64,000 nt of DNA from Metridium senile (Eukaryota; Cnidaria; Anthozoa; Actiniaria; Metridiidae), in contig OX459108.1 of the NCBI GenBank assembly GCA_949775045.1, positions 10,084,072 to 10,148,071 on the forward strand, in the 5' to 3' direction. The notes under the pieces were generated by a model. It searched no databases, was not told the origin of the DNA, and saw only the letters and a program-made list of their open reading frames with translations. This document shows positions 32,979 to 42,835 of this stretch, piece after piece (the first letter of the stretch is position 1; each line of letters begins with the position of its first letter). The translations under genes and the position numbers were made by a program.

Positions 32979-35900
32979 TACCTTCCTTTACATCGTACTG
33001 GTACACATAATATATTACGAGTAGTATAACCAGTAGTCCTGTCCACCTCACGATTAAACCTCTGATCACGGTAGGCATCGCGTATATTCAGAATGACACC
33101 TTTGGACGCCACGTATCCTGCAATGCCTTTTGCGATGGAAAACCTGGAAATAAAGATAAAATATTGCATGACAAAAATGAATCTGGAATAGCTGTTATTA
33201 CTCGGGCTTCCGTGTGCGGAAAAGCCCGAGTCTAAAAATGAAAACGGTTCTCTTTTTTCTTCTTCGTCGTCGTCGTCGTCTTGGTCCTCAAATTGGAGGG
33301 TCAGGTCCCAGGCGTTCCTAGGAACAATGACATCATGTCTCATTTGAAGCCCGAGTGATCGCCCAGATGGCGTCTAGTTACAGTTATACACCTAATTCAA
33401 AAGAGGTTGACGGGGCGAACGGCGATTGCACGACCGAAAGGAACTATGGGTAATACAAATTCCTTTTTATTCGTTTCTAAATTACCCAAACAATGCCTCC
33501 ACCGTTCAGCGAAACCTTCGAGACACCCATCTAAGGTCATCGCTGAACGGTGTTTGGGTAATTTAGAATGGAATAAGAAGACCCACAGTCCCTTTGGTCG
33601 TGCAATCGCCAATCACCAATCGCCACTCGCACCGTCAACCCTTTTTGAAAATGTTTTAAAACAATGGATTCAATTCACTGCTCACGGGCAAAAACAAAGA
33701 CTTGGCCGGAAAGGATGAACTTGAATCCACTGTTCAAAATCATTTGCAACGTATCAAAGATACCGTATGCGGTATGCAATCTTGAAAACAATGCCATTAC
33801 CACATATATGGTATTGTAGGTGAGAAGTAACAAAAGACTTTGATTAGTGCGCGAGATTTTTTTCTTTTTTTTAACAGGTTGAGATTGCAACAGAACAGTA
33901 GGCATATCTTTGATACGAGTAACTATAATAACAGCTATTAAATATATCGTAAGAGGAAAATAGTGTATGGATTTTTGTTTTACTCCATTTTACATTCTCC
34001 AAACAAACTGAAATAACCAAAAAAATTCATAGTACTTAAAACAGACTTTGTCTCTTTCTTTTTCTTATTTTTCGATTTTCATAAAATATATTTATACTTC
34101 CTTTGCATGGGATTACAGTACACTTCTTAGTCACCTTATTTCTCGTCCATTTCTAAACTTGAACCCAGTCCCATCTTCATCTCCCTCGTCAAAAATACTC
34201 GAGTACAGCTCATTGTTCTTGGTGTCTAGCATGAATAGTGCACAGCGGTCTGCGTTCACTAGCTTTTTGGCGAATGCCTATAACAATGCAGAACATGACT
34301 TAAATGACGTCAACTTAAATGTGTTTTCTATTGTTTAGCGCTAGTTTTTTCCAGTGCTTGGCTTGAGATTTGTGAATATTTTAACAAAAAATCGAGGCTA
34401 AGCCTGTACAAATGCCCCTCAAATAGTACAGCGTTACATTTTGACAAGTACGCACGGATGTTGATTTTTGACTTTTGAATACAAAAATATATGTAAAACG
34501 ATTAAAAAACATTTGAAAATTTCCCGTCTCAAGTACGCACGTGTGTATTTGCGTAATAAACGCTACGCCCCTGCGGTACTAGATAACATGAAACTTGAGT
34601 ATTGATAAAGTTTTTCGAAAAAGGTTCATATGTTTAATATGGTACTTACCATAATTTTCTCGATCACGACATCCATTGTACAAATCTCATCAAACATCGA
34701 CCTTAAAAGAATTACAAAACATTTAGTATTGTACCTTCCATTTGTTATGCCTATCTTCAAAAATACACAAGAGGACACAACAGTGGAACCCCGTTAATCC
34801 GGCCACTGAAAGGACAGTCCGAAGTGGCCGTATTAACGGGGTGGCCGTATTAAGCGGGTAGATTTTATAGAAAATGTATGGGCATGCATTTCGTCGGGAC
34901 CTAAAAAACTGGCCGAAATAACGGAGTGGCCGTAAGGCGGGGTTCCACTGTATTGAGAATAAAACGATCCAATCTTTTCTACTTACCTTACAACTGTCAA
35001 TAAAAAGCTGTTCAGGTCTTTCTGTTTTTGAATTTGTTTAGAAATCTAAATGAAATAAATTGTGTTAACAAACAACGGTTGAAAAGGCAATGATTATGCA
35101 ATGATGTACATACTACACAGCGTATTATGACCTTTCATTCTATTTGTGCACCTATTTCAAAAATCGTAGTCGCAATCAAAGCTACAGTCCACACTCTGAA
35201 GCCTGCAAAGGATGTTGGTATTTCTACTCAGTCTTGTTATCGATTTGTTCATAGCATATTTTGGTTGTAAGTGTTTGTGGAATATAACCATAACAAGGTT
35301 TTCAGTGATAGATGATGAAACAAATATTTATTTCAAAAGCACGTAATAAATTACACATAGTTCATATTACCGACATCCTTTGCAGGCTTCAGAGTGTTGA
35401 CTGTAGTTCCAGCTGCGACAACGATTTTTGAAATGGGTGTATAAGACTTACCTCTGCATGGTGAATGGCTATACTTCCCCATACCAAATAACTATTAAGA
35501 ATCTAGGCATGAGAAACAAGCCAAGAATATTAGACGAAGATTGCAGAGATATAATTAGATTGATATACAAAAAATATTACTCGGGCTTCTGTTACGGATG
35601 TCATTGTTGCTAGGAACGCCTGGGACCTGACCCTCAAATTTGAGGACGAAGACAACGACGACGACGACGGAAACCCGAGTAATAAAATTTGCGTTAAGCG
35701 TGCCAGTGAGCATCATGGGATGTAAATATAAAGGGCCTTAAGTTTCCGAATTACCTCTTCGTCTTCTTTTTCAAATGACGTACTACCCAGTGACTTTACA
35801 AGCTCTACAATACCAACTAGAATACCATCTGATTGGATAATAGGCTGACAGAGAACAGACTGTGCTGTACTATCTATTAAAGAAACACAAATATAATTCA

Positions 35901-38900
35901 TTTTACACATTTATATTAAATCAGTTTTTTAATGAACCATTATTAGAAATAAGGGGGAGACACTAAATACAATGATTAATTGTTAATTGTTAATTTGTAC
36001 GTAGTGTGAGCACGACAACACCAAACTCACCTTCAATACCGATACCTTTCGGAAACCTATCATCCTGAAATAGAAATAAAAACAATAAGCACTGGTTTAA
36101 AGCTTACAAATACTACAAATACTACATGTACTACATATACTTACTACCTATACTACCTATTCTTCCTATATTACGTATACAGTGGTACCCCGCCTTACGG
36201 CCACCCACTTAATACGGCCACCCCGTTATTTCGGCCAGTTTTTTATGTCCCGACGAAATGCATGTCCATACATTTTCTATAAAATTTACCCGCTTAATAC
36301 GGCCACCCCGTTAATACAGCCACTTTGGGCTGTCCCTTCGGTGGCCGGATTAACGGGGTTCCACTGTACTACCTATTTTATGATGTCATTTCAGGGTATA
36401 TCTGGGGTAACTTATAGCGGAACGGTAACTAGGGTTTGTCTCTTAGGGGGCTGGGAAAATGGGATTTCAGCACCGGGATTAAGCATCATGATCAATAAAA
36501 AAAATAGAAAGGGGAATCAAAATTTGAGCTGGGAAATGGATTTATTCTTCAATTCAAGCCCTTCCCACTATATTTTCGACCTCGCCCGCCCCACCGAGCC
36601 TTACCACACATTTACAGTAAAAGTTGACAGACAATACTAACCCCTAATATATCTTTGACGAAAACGCTTTCCCCACTTTCCGCTACGTAAGCTGCTACTG
36701 TGGTACCTTTACCAATGGCTTTTCGACACAATGTACGGCACCTAAAACATTAGAATAGTAATATGATAAAAAGTATGTAAAGGGAAAAGAAAGAAAAGTT
36801 GGATGAATAAAAGCATTAATCAATATAATAAATGGCTGGCAGTGGAATAAAATTAATATTGGAATAAAACTGACACTGATAATGGCAGGATGGATGGTTG
36901 GATAGATGGTTAATTAGATAGGTTGTGGGAGGGATAAACAGGGTTAGAGTTAGGGTTATCATTGAAATAAAATATGGATAAAACACATACCTTGGCTTGG
37001 ATTCTGAATAAAGGTAAATATCCTGAGATCAAAAAAATATATTCACAATAAACAAAGGGATGGATGCTTGCATGAACAAATGGATGGACAGACAGATAGA
37101 TAGATGGATGAATAAACGAATGGATAAACGAACAAACAAACAAATAAGCGAATGAGGAAAGAAAGGACAAAGAAAGGAAGCAATCAAGCAAGCAAAAAAG
37201 GAAGCAAGGAAGGGGGAATGGAGGAAGTAAGCAAGGAAGGACACGAGGGAGGGAGGGAGAAAGGAAAGAAGGGAGGAAGCAAAAAAGGAAGCAGGGAAGG
37301 GGGGAAGGGAGGAAGTAAGCAAGGAAGGACGCAAGGGAGGGAAAAAGGAAGGAATGGAGGAAGCAAGTAAGCAAGCAAGCAAGGGGGAAGGGAGGAAGTA
37401 AGCAAGGAAGGACGTGAAGGAGAGAGAAAGGAAAGAAGGGAGGAAGCAAGTAAGCAACAAGGAAGCAATCAAGGAAGCAAGTGAGCATGCATTCAAGGAA
37501 GCAAGGCAGCAAGGCAGCAAGGAAGGAAGAAAGAGAGGAAAGGAGCGAGTAAACAAGGAAGCTATCAAGGAAGCAAGTGAGCATGCATACAAGGAAGCAA
37601 GGCAGCAAGGATAGAAGGAAGAGAGGAAGGGAGCAAGGAAACAAGGAAGCAATCAAGGAAGCAAGTGACCATGCATACAAGGAAGACAGGGATAAGTAAT
37701 TTAATTAAGCTACTCACTGTGCCATTCTTGTCCACAAGATACAAAGAATGTCTGTCGGAGTGCGTTGCTAAAATAAGACAAAATTACTGAGCAATTACAT
37801 TCACGATTTCTAATTTTCTAATTTTCAATTTTCATCCCCCCCCCCCCCCATCCGCCCCCCCCCCCCCCCCCCCATCTCCCCCTCCCCATTATTATCGTTA
37901 TTCCTTTGGCCATCGCTATGATTACCATCATCATCATAATAACATCATTATAACAATCTCATAACTATCAAAATCATCATTGCAATATATTATAATATTT
38001 TACTGATTAACATCATTATCATCATCACCATCGTAGTTGACACTATCATCATCATTGCTGTTATTAACATCATCATCATCATTATTATTATTACTATTAT
38101 AATAATTATTATTAGTAATTTTCTCATCATTATCATCTCATTATCGTCATCATGAATAGCACCATCATCATTACCATTATCAACATTGCCATCATCACCA
38201 TCTCATTATTGTCATCATCACCATCTCATTATTGTCATCATCACCATCTCATTATTGTCATCATCACCATCTCATTATTGTCATCATCACCATCTCATTA
38301 TTGTCATCATCACCATCTCATTATTGTCATCATCACCTCATTACCATCATTGTTTTGCTATTGTTTTGTTTCTATTAAATCTCTCTTGAATCCTTTAGAA
38401 ATCGTTTCTCTAAACACGACCAACAGAGAGCTAATTCTCTGAGAGCAATTAATAGAGTGATTTTCATATGACCGTGAAAGAATTGGCAAACTAAAGCGGC
38501 GTTTACACGAGCAAAGTATCCTTGACAATTTTCATTGCTCGTGTAGACGATCAGCAAGTTTTCCTTGACAATTTTATATTGACAAGGTTTCCTTGCTCGT
38601 GTAGATGATGAACAAGTTTTCCTTGACAAGTTTATGTTGTGCCCGCAATGCCTTGCAATCAGCGGAGTAGTGACATAATATTGGTTCCAGTCCCTTGTCG
38701 AGTAAAAAAACAAAATGGCGTCTATTATGACTGATCGTGCGAAAAGACTGGGAACTAATCTCATTAATATTCCTTGCCACATTTTCCTTGTTGTCCGTCT
38801 ACACGGGCAAATTTCATCCTTGACAATTTTTCCTTGTCAAGGAAAAGCCAACATGCTAGCTATTCCTTCTCAAGGAAAAATTGTTGTTACTCCATCTACA

Positions 38901-41168
38901 CGAGCAATTTTTCCTTGTCAAGAAAACTTGTCAAGGAAAAATTGCTCGTGTAAACGCCGCCTTATAGTCGTACTTCACTCTGAATATATTGTTTTCTTTT
39001 GTTCTTTACCAACAAGTACGAACTAAATAGTCGTTTTTCTTTCACGGTCAAATGAAAATAACTCTATATAAATAGCAGACACTAGATATGGAACTTAGGC
39101 CTCTTCTACACGAATCCGATCCGGCTGAAACCGCATAGAAATATTTGCGTCCACACGAATCCTGTTGATCGTTTCCTATTCAAAAGTATGCGGTTTCGGT
39201 GACCGGATTCACTTGATTCGTGTGGACGATAGGCCGATTCGCATCAAAAAGTATGCGGTTTCAAAAGTATCCGGATCCGTGTAGTCGGGGTCTAAGAAAC
39301 CGCATACTTTTACTTGAATCCTCCGGATACGCGGATTCGTGTGGACGCAAATATTTCTATGCGGTTTCAGTCGGATCGGATTCGTGTAGACGAGGCCTGA
39401 ATAACTGTTCATTACAATAGCAATAACAACGTGCAAGGAGGTCCAGCATCTCCGGCTTACTATAGCTACAAATTATAGTTTCTTTCAAACTATAGATAAC
39501 AATTGTACTGTTTACTTTGCTTTTGTATGAATGACGGATACTGAAGAGCAATTACAACGTGCAAGGAGGTACAACGTTGACAATCAGTCGTTATTGATAG
39601 TTTCCGCTTTCTCGAAATTCTATTTTCTTCAAAATACTATAATTGTACTGTGGTTTTTTTTAGTGCTTTTGTAGTCTGAATGACGGATATTGAAGAGCAA
39701 TTACAGCGTTCAAGGAGGTCCAACGTTCAAAATCGTTATTGGTAATTAATATTGCGTCCTTACAATTGTTTCTCTAAGCTTTCTCGAAATTCTATTTTCT
39801 TCAAAATACTATAATTGTACTGTGTGTTTTTTTAGTGCTTTTGTAGACTGAATGACGGATATTGAAGAGCAATTACAGCGTTCAAGGAGGTCCAACGTTC
39901 AAAATCGTTCTTGGTAATTAATATTGCGTTTTTACAATTGTTTCTCTAAGCTTTCTAGAAATTCTATTTCTTCAATACTATAGATAATAATTGTACTGTT
40001 TACTTGTAGCCGGGCATTTGCATCGAAGCGAGACGAACGTTGAGCTTACAATAATAGATACATGTGAATAATTGTCCCGCTATATAAAAGGTCTCTATCA
40101 TTGCAAGCTCAATGTTCGTTTCGCTTCGATGCAAAGGCCCGGTTACCTTTCAAGATGGTGCAGGGAACTGTGAAGGGGACTGTAACAAACATACCTGCTG
40201 CTATACTTTTTACAAGCTCATTCATTACACGTGCTTTCTGTGGCTGCTGGTTGATGTCTTTTGTCAGCTGTTGCAGCATTTTACGTTTGTCTGAATGGAC
40301 ACAGAACTTCCATCTTGATAATGATACATTGACATCTAGTAGGAAAAAAGAAAAGCAATTAAGCACAAATAATTAAAAAAATTCATTTAGTTGTGTTGCA
40401 GTTGTGCATTTACATTATTTACTAGAACATGAATTATATTACTTGCTTTCTGAAGACAGATGAATAGTTCAGAAAAAAAACTAAAATAGCAGTCATTTAA
40501 ACCCTGCGTTGTAGTTACGCATTTTCAAATACACTGCATCGAAACATGGCAACCAATCAGAATTACAATTGTTCTTGTTCCATCGAAACATGGCAACCAA
40601 TCAGAATTACAATTGTTCTTGACTGGCTAGCCCTGTAATACATGTGAAACTCTATTGTTTTCCATCATGAACACGAGGCTAGTCAGTCAAGAACAACAAC
40701 ATGCCAACACATTTCGATTCGGTCTGCGAAGCACTGCAACGGATACCGTATTTCCTCGAATAAGCGCCGCGGCGCTTATTAATTCTTTATCCACTTCTTG
40801 ATCAGAACTACGAATATTGGGGAGATAACTTAATGGGCGAGTGATGAAATATAATTTAACTTTGAACTTTTTGGTAAAAATATATTTCCAATGCTGTTCT
40901 TGAGTAACAACCTAATATAGCGTTCATTAAGTGCGGCGCTTATTCGAGTATATACGGTACCCTTTCTTATAAATAGTGCAAAACATAATAAGAAGGCATA
41001 TTCCAAAAGTGTTCTTACTTTCAGACGATGAGCCATCAAAGCGACTTAAATGTGTCTTTCTTATTAACCATCTCTCCAGTTGTTCACGGCTTGCTATTTC
41101 AAGTACCAGGTTATCTAGTACGTTAGGATTGGCTGATAAGTACTCCCTAACTTGGTGCTCTGATAGAC
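20321..41168 (-). CDS. PDE10A: PDE10A, dual-GAF 3',5'-cyclic nucleotide phosphodiesterase (24 exons, first coding exon not found)
   Basis: PDE10A hydrolyses cAMP and cGMP. Exons, 5' to 3': 41019-41168, 40195-40335, 37718-37767, 36991-37022, 36642-36741, 36031-36064, 35755-35873, 35452-35502, 34987-35045, 34650-34701, 34135-34277, 32982-33143, 31851-31906, 31628-31686, 30142-30284, 29447-29536, 28796-28943, 27052-27207, 25735-25785, 24369-24490, 23759-23870, 22413-22493, 21639-21727, 20321-20432 (TAG). All phases agree, giving about 769 residues (human about 779). In order: an N-terminal helix ([18 protein letters not shown]), GAF-A ([15 protein letters not shown]), GAF-B ([40 protein letters not shown]), then the catalytic domain: [48 protein letters not shown] and PQNQ (the purine-clamp Gln). 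Metal-binding His/Asp residues are retained. The first exon must end in phase 1 upstream of 41168. Four exon edges have tandem decoy copies. Confidence 0.96.
20505..20925 (+). repeat. Inverted array of PDE10A GAF-B exon ends
   Basis: Four good units and one decayed first unit each contain the last ~66 nt of the PDE10A GAF-B exon (GGTCGACAGG... CGATGTAAAGGAAG), its donor GTAATG and a (GAT)n tract. The source exon is 32982-33143 on the minus strand; here the units read on the plus strand, opposite to the gene that contains them. The array is in the last PDE10A intron. The long plus-strand open frame across it ([11 protein letters not shown] repeats with Asp runs) is out of the GAF frame and is not a gene. 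Confidence 0.95.
20926..21600. repeat. GAT-rich tandem repeat, about 95-bp units
   Basis: From about 21085, five to six units share GATGTCGATGACTGACATGG and TTCTCATGATGATGATGATG; the stretch before that is irregular (GAT)n. It borders the donor of the 21639-21727 exon. Confidence 0.9.
21761..21951. mobile_element. MITE-like repeat with TACAGTGGAAC ends, copy 1 of 3
   Basis: Begins TACAGTGGAACGACGTTAAT and ends GGGGTTCCACTGTA, with GTGGCCGTATTAA motifs inside. Further copies at 34780-34951 and, inverted, 36178-36368, all in PDE10A introns. Confidence 0.85.
22040..22400. repeat. 30-bp tandem repeat next to a PDE10A exon
   Basis: About twelve units of CACAATTTCAAGTCACGCAA and AATTCACGT with variation. 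It abuts within 15 bp the donor of exon 22413-22493 but contains no exon sequence. Confidence 0.9.
22790..22935. mobile_element. Palindromic element
   Basis: Arms TGGGAGAATTC / GAATTCTCCCA and GTGTTTTCAC / GTGAAAACAC pair. No coding capacity; in a PDE10A intron. Confidence 0.6.
23250..23282. repeat. Poly-C run of about 33 bp
   Basis: Uninterrupted C run. Similar runs occur near 1802, 20097, 26977 and 37838-37873; their lengths are prone to sequencing error. Confidence 0.9.
23928..24074. mobile_element. AATAGCTGTTATT palindromic MITE
   Basis: An almost perfect palindrome, inverted relative to 10269-10421 and near-identical to it (GCAAATGATTTTGAACAATG, CGAGGCTTTCGGGC). A second palindrome follows at about 24085-24270 with GTTCGAGGTTCGCG / ACTCGAACCTCGAC arms. 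Confidence 0.9.
24491..25290 (-). repeat. ~141-bp array of a PDE10A exon's acceptor end (5 extra copies)
   Basis: Exon 24369-24490 begins (minus strand) ATACTGGAAGGTATCCAAGA after the acceptor TATTCTATCAG. Five further copies of this acceptor plus the first 37 nt of the exon (codons for [12 protein letters not shown]) and about 100 bp of intron lie upstream in the intron, at plus-strand positions near 24603, 24745, 24885, 25025 and 25166. Copies are nearly identical; two carry a C-to-T change in the exon part. None contains the rest of the exon. Confidence 0.96.
25568..25714. mobile_element. Palindromic MITE-like element
   Basis: Arms AGACCTTTATATGAAGCAGC and GCTGCTTCGTGGTAAAGGTC pair loosely, with CCCGGCAAGCC / GGCTTACCAGG inside. 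It ends near the donor of exon 25735-25785. Confidence 0.65.
26207..26491. mobile_element. hAT-type MITE with 8-bp target duplication
   Basis: A 285-bp element with inverted ends CACTGCAAAAACGG / CCGTTTTTGCAGTG and long inner pairing (ACACCTCACTATATTGAGTT). It is flanked by a perfect 8-bp direct repeat TATGCTTA (26199-26206 and 26492-26499). An 8-bp duplication is the hAT hallmark. It has inserted into an older palindromic element (about 26091-26520, GACATAAG / CTTATGTC arms). Confidence 0.92.
26676..27051 (-). repeat. Two tandem copies of the PDE10A metal-site exon's donor end
   Basis: The last ~79 nt of exon 27052-27207 (encoding [17 protein letters not shown] to ILE) with donor GTTAGTAT recur with exon edges at 26862 and 26688, spaced 190 and 174 bp. 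Each copy is joined to a CATACCCGATACTTTAACCC spacer and a C-rich tract. A spacer-only fragment lies at about 26530-26680. The copies lack the HDVDHRG half of the exon. Confidence 0.95.
27260..28740. repeat. (GAT)n domain with ~75-bp higher-order repeat
   Basis: 27260-27720 is GATGGTGGTGGTGATGATGA-type sequence in ~60-bp units. 27830-28620 is about eleven units of GATGATAATATTGATGATGT then TAATCATAATATTAA(T/C). Every frame is open because of the trinucleotide base; the Met/Ile/Asp polypeptides are artefacts. Confidence 0.97.
28985..30135. repeat. Purine-rich (GGAA, GACA, AAAC) low-complexity introns
   Basis: GGAA-rich sequence runs from 28985 to 29430; GACAGACA and AAAACAGAC repeats from about 29640 to 30135. 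They flank the small exon 29447-29536. No other gene seen. Confidence 0.9.
30350..31300. repeat. (GTT)n / GCTGTTGTT domain
   Basis: Nearly 1 kb of TTG/TGG/TGC repeats with a ~115-bp higher-order unit marked by GTAGTACTGGTAGTGGTTGT. Val/Leu/Cys frames here are artefacts. Confidence 0.96.
31907..32440 (-). repeat. ~96-bp array of a PDE10A GAF-B exon's acceptor end (5 extra copies)
   Basis: Exon 31851-31906 starts (minus strand) TGTTATAGGTGTTGTACAGA after the acceptor ATATGTGTTCAG. The acceptor and the first 30 nt of the exon (codons [10 protein letters not shown]) recur five times upstream, with motif positions near 31972, 32067, 32162, 32259 and 32356. The spacer contains ATATATAACATTAGTATTAA. 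Each copy ends in a CATCATCAT tract. All are in the intron between the two GAF-B exons. Confidence 0.95.
32740..32981 (-). repeat. Two downstream copies of the GAF-B exon donor end
   Basis: After the true donor of exon 32982-33143 (GTAATGATGATG), the last ~66 nt of that exon recur at about 32878-32945 and, truncated at the donor side, 32750-32805, separated by (CAT)n. These are in the same orientation as the gene; the related array at 20505-20925 is inverted. Confidence 0.93.
33187..33940. mobile_element. Composite of nested MITEs in a PDE10A intron
   Basis: Outer ends AATAGCTGTTATTA (33188) and ATAATAACAGCTATT (33926) belong to the 10269/23928 family, here split by insertions. One insertion is a CTCGGGC...GCCCGAG element (about 33198-33358, related to 35575-35685). 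The other is a TACACCTAATTC element (33387-33651) with arms CGATTGCACGACCGAAAGGA / TTTGGTCGTGCAATCGCC. Confidence 0.8.
34780..34951. mobile_element. ACAGTGGAACC MITE-like repeat, copy 2 of 3
   Basis: Same family as 21761-21951, ending GGGGTTCCACTGT. Between exons 34987-35045 and 34650-34701 of PDE10A. Confidence 0.85.
35147..35441. mobile_element. MITE with TRCACCTATTTC ends
   Basis: Ends TGCACCTATTTCAAAAATCG / CGATTTTTGAAATGGGTGTA pair with the family at 10883 and 47421. Its inner arms (CACTCTGAAGCCTGCAAAGG / CCTTTGCAGGCTTCAGAGTG) are unrelated to the inner arms of other copies. It ends about 10 bp from a PDE10A exon. Confidence 0.85.
35575..35685. mobile_element. ATTACTCGGG MITE
   Basis: Ends ATTACTCGGGCTTC and AACCCGAGTAATA; inside, CCTGGGACCTGACCCTCAAA is shared, inverted, with 33198-33358. 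Confidence 0.8.
36178..36368. mobile_element. TACAGTGG MITE-like repeat, copy 3 of 3 (inverted)
   Basis: Begins TACAGTGGTACCCCGCCTTA and ends GGTTCCACTGTA. Opposite orientation to the 21761 and 34780 copies. Confidence 0.85.
37025..37690. repeat. GGAAGCAA / GGAAGGAA purine-rich repeat
   Basis: Irregular tandem GGAAGCAAGCAA units fill most of one PDE10A intron. Both-strand open frames (Leu/Pro/Ser or Lys/Glu/Gly) are artefacts. Confidence 0.93.
37835..38345. repeat. C runs and CATCATCACC minisatellite
   Basis: Two C runs (37838-37873) are followed by irregular ATC repeats; 38195-38340 is six tandem 24-bp units of CATCTCATTATTGTCATCAT. Confidence 0.93.
38454..39065. mobile_element. Large palindromic element, about 610 bp
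   Basis: Ends AGAGTGATTTTCATATGACC and a degenerate inverse near 39065 (CACGGTCAAATGAAAATAAC) pair. Inner arms GGCGTTTACACGAGCAA / TTGCTCGTGTAAACGCC also pair, and TCCTTGACAATTTT / TTTTTCCTTGTCAAGG recur. No transposase frame. Confidence 0.8.
39097..39398. mobile_element. Palindromic MITE-like element, about 300 bp
   Basis: AGGCCTCTTCTACACGAATC at the left pairs with GATTCGTGTAGACGAGGCCT at the right, and GAAACCGCATAGAAATATTT pairs with its inverse. No coding capacity. Confidence 0.9.
39410..40142. repeat. ~170-bp tandem repeat plus short palindrome
   Basis: Three to four diverged units between 39410 and 39990 share AATGACGGATATTGAAGAGC and AATTACAGCGTTCAAGGAGG. At 40017-40142 arms GCATCGAAGCGAGACGAACG / CGTTTCGCTTCGATGC pair, ending at the donor side of PDE10A exon 40195-40335. 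Confidence 0.8.
40525..40965. repeat. 41-bp direct duplication and CGAATAAGCGC palindrome
   Basis: ATCGAAACATGGCAACCAAT and the following 20 bp occur twice between 40540 and 40630. At about 40742-40962 arms ATTTCCTCGAATAAGCGCCG and CGGCGCTTATTCGAGTATAT form the ends of a MITE-like element. Confidence 0.8.
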
Positions 41169-41189
41169 CTAGATACATCGACATAAATC

Positions 41190-41757
41190 AGTATTGTCGT
41201 TATATCCCTATCGTTATCTTTATCAACATCGTTATCATTATCGTTATCATCATCATGATCGTAATCGTTATCATTATTATCAATATCGCCATCATTATCT
41301 TTGTCAACATCGTTATCATTATCGTTATCATCATCATGATCGTAGTTATCATTATTATCAATATCGCCATCATTATCTTTATCAACATCGTTATCATTAT
41401 CGTTATCATCATCATGATCGTAGTTATCATTATTATCAATATCGCCATCATTATCTTTATCAACATCGTTATCATTATCGTTATCATCATCATGATCGTA
41501 ATCGTTATCATCATCATGATCGTAATCGTTATCATTATTATCAATATCGCCATCATTATCTTTGTCAACATCGTTATCATTATCGTTATCATCATGATCG
41601 TAATCGTTATCATTATTATCAATATCGCCATCATTATCTTTGTCAACATCGTTATCATTATCGTTATCATCATGATCGTAGTTATCATTATTATCAATAT
41701 CGCCATCATTATCTTTATCAACATCGTTATCATTATCATCATCATGATCGTAATCGT
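41190..41757. repeat. 81-87 bp minisatellite, left block
   Basis: About seven units of TTATTATCAATATCGCCATC, ATTATCTTTATCAACATCG and TTATCATCATCATGATCGTA. Long frames on both strands (Tyr/His/Arg, Ile, Asp/Asn) are artefacts. It begins about 20 bp upstream (minus sense) of the first detected PDE10A exon. Confidence 0.97.
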
Positions 41758-42835
41758 TAACAAATAGAACAGGCTTTTCCGTGCTCTGTTCAGTCATAAA
41801 GCACGATGAAAGTGACGAGAGCACGAAAGAAGTAATGGGAGAAGCACGAGCTGAAAGCGAGTGCTTCTCCTCACTTCTTGAGTGCTCTCTTCACTTTCTG
41901 AGTGCTTTATAACTGAACAGAGCACGGAAAAGACTGTTCTATTTGTTTTATCATATATTTGCTCATTTATTTTAAGCTTAAATCACTTTAATTTCACGTT
42001 TTTTATCGATTAAGTTACTGATTCTTGTTCAAAATTCTCCCTACTAACATTCATGTGAGTTCTCGAGCGCTGATTGGTTACCGTCTTGGTTTCCTATTTC
42101 GGTCTCCTATAACACTGTCACGCCACGCTACACTTGTGCGAATGAAATTCAATCTATGCAAAAGGGACTGCAAAAGGCCGATAAAAACAAGTTTTTATGG
42201 ATAAACGATGAATGAAAATCACTTTTCTGTAAGTAAAAAATTGTAATAAATGCCAGTTTGTTCTCATGGAGCATATGTGTTTTAAATTTATGCCGTTTTG
42301 CAGTCCTTTTGACAAATTTTCACCAACTGTTCGTCCCAAGCAAACCGTTTGCTGAAACTGATAGTAATCTTAATTTTTTTCAGCAAAAACATGCTCAAAG
42401 TTGTTTTTGTTAGAGAATGCAATATTTAGGGATCGTTTGGAAAGCTATGCTTTTTGTAGAAGTCTTGAAATCATCAAGTTTGGTGTAATTTTATATTTGG
42501 CCGGTTTTGAGTCCTATATATTTTGCGATTTGTTTTTTGGTGACTTTTTGGTTGTATTTTACGTTTTTTTTCTTTTGAAACTTCACTTTGCCTTCTAAAT
42601 ATAAACAATAGATTGTATTTCTGTGTGAAAATAGGCTGATTCTCAATATTTCCTGATTTAAAATATCCTATTTTAGTGTTTTGTTTTCTAATTTTGCCAG
42701 AGCTTGAAAGAAATCGAGTTCGGTGCGTGACAGAGATTCGTGATGATGTCGTCACAACTGTGCTCCGTTCACCTATAAAGTACAGTGCTCGACCAATCAC
42801 AACGCGCGTAGTATCTCAAATATATAATAATTATC
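41758..42835. mobile_element. ~1.08-kb sequence interrupting the minisatellite
   Basis: Separates two blocks of the same minisatellite. Its left end contains arms AACAGGCTTTTCCGTGCTCT / AGAGCACGGAAAAGACTGTT (41769-41940). The right end has CGACCAATCACAACGCGCG-like sequence of the type also seen at 44300 and 44815. No coding frame recognised. Insertion into a pre-existing array is the simplest reading. Confidence 0.6.

Noticed and set aside
37152..37680. Lys/Glu/Gly or Leu/Pro/Ser open frames
   Set aside because: The GGAAGCAA repeat is open on both strands and lies within a PDE10A intron.
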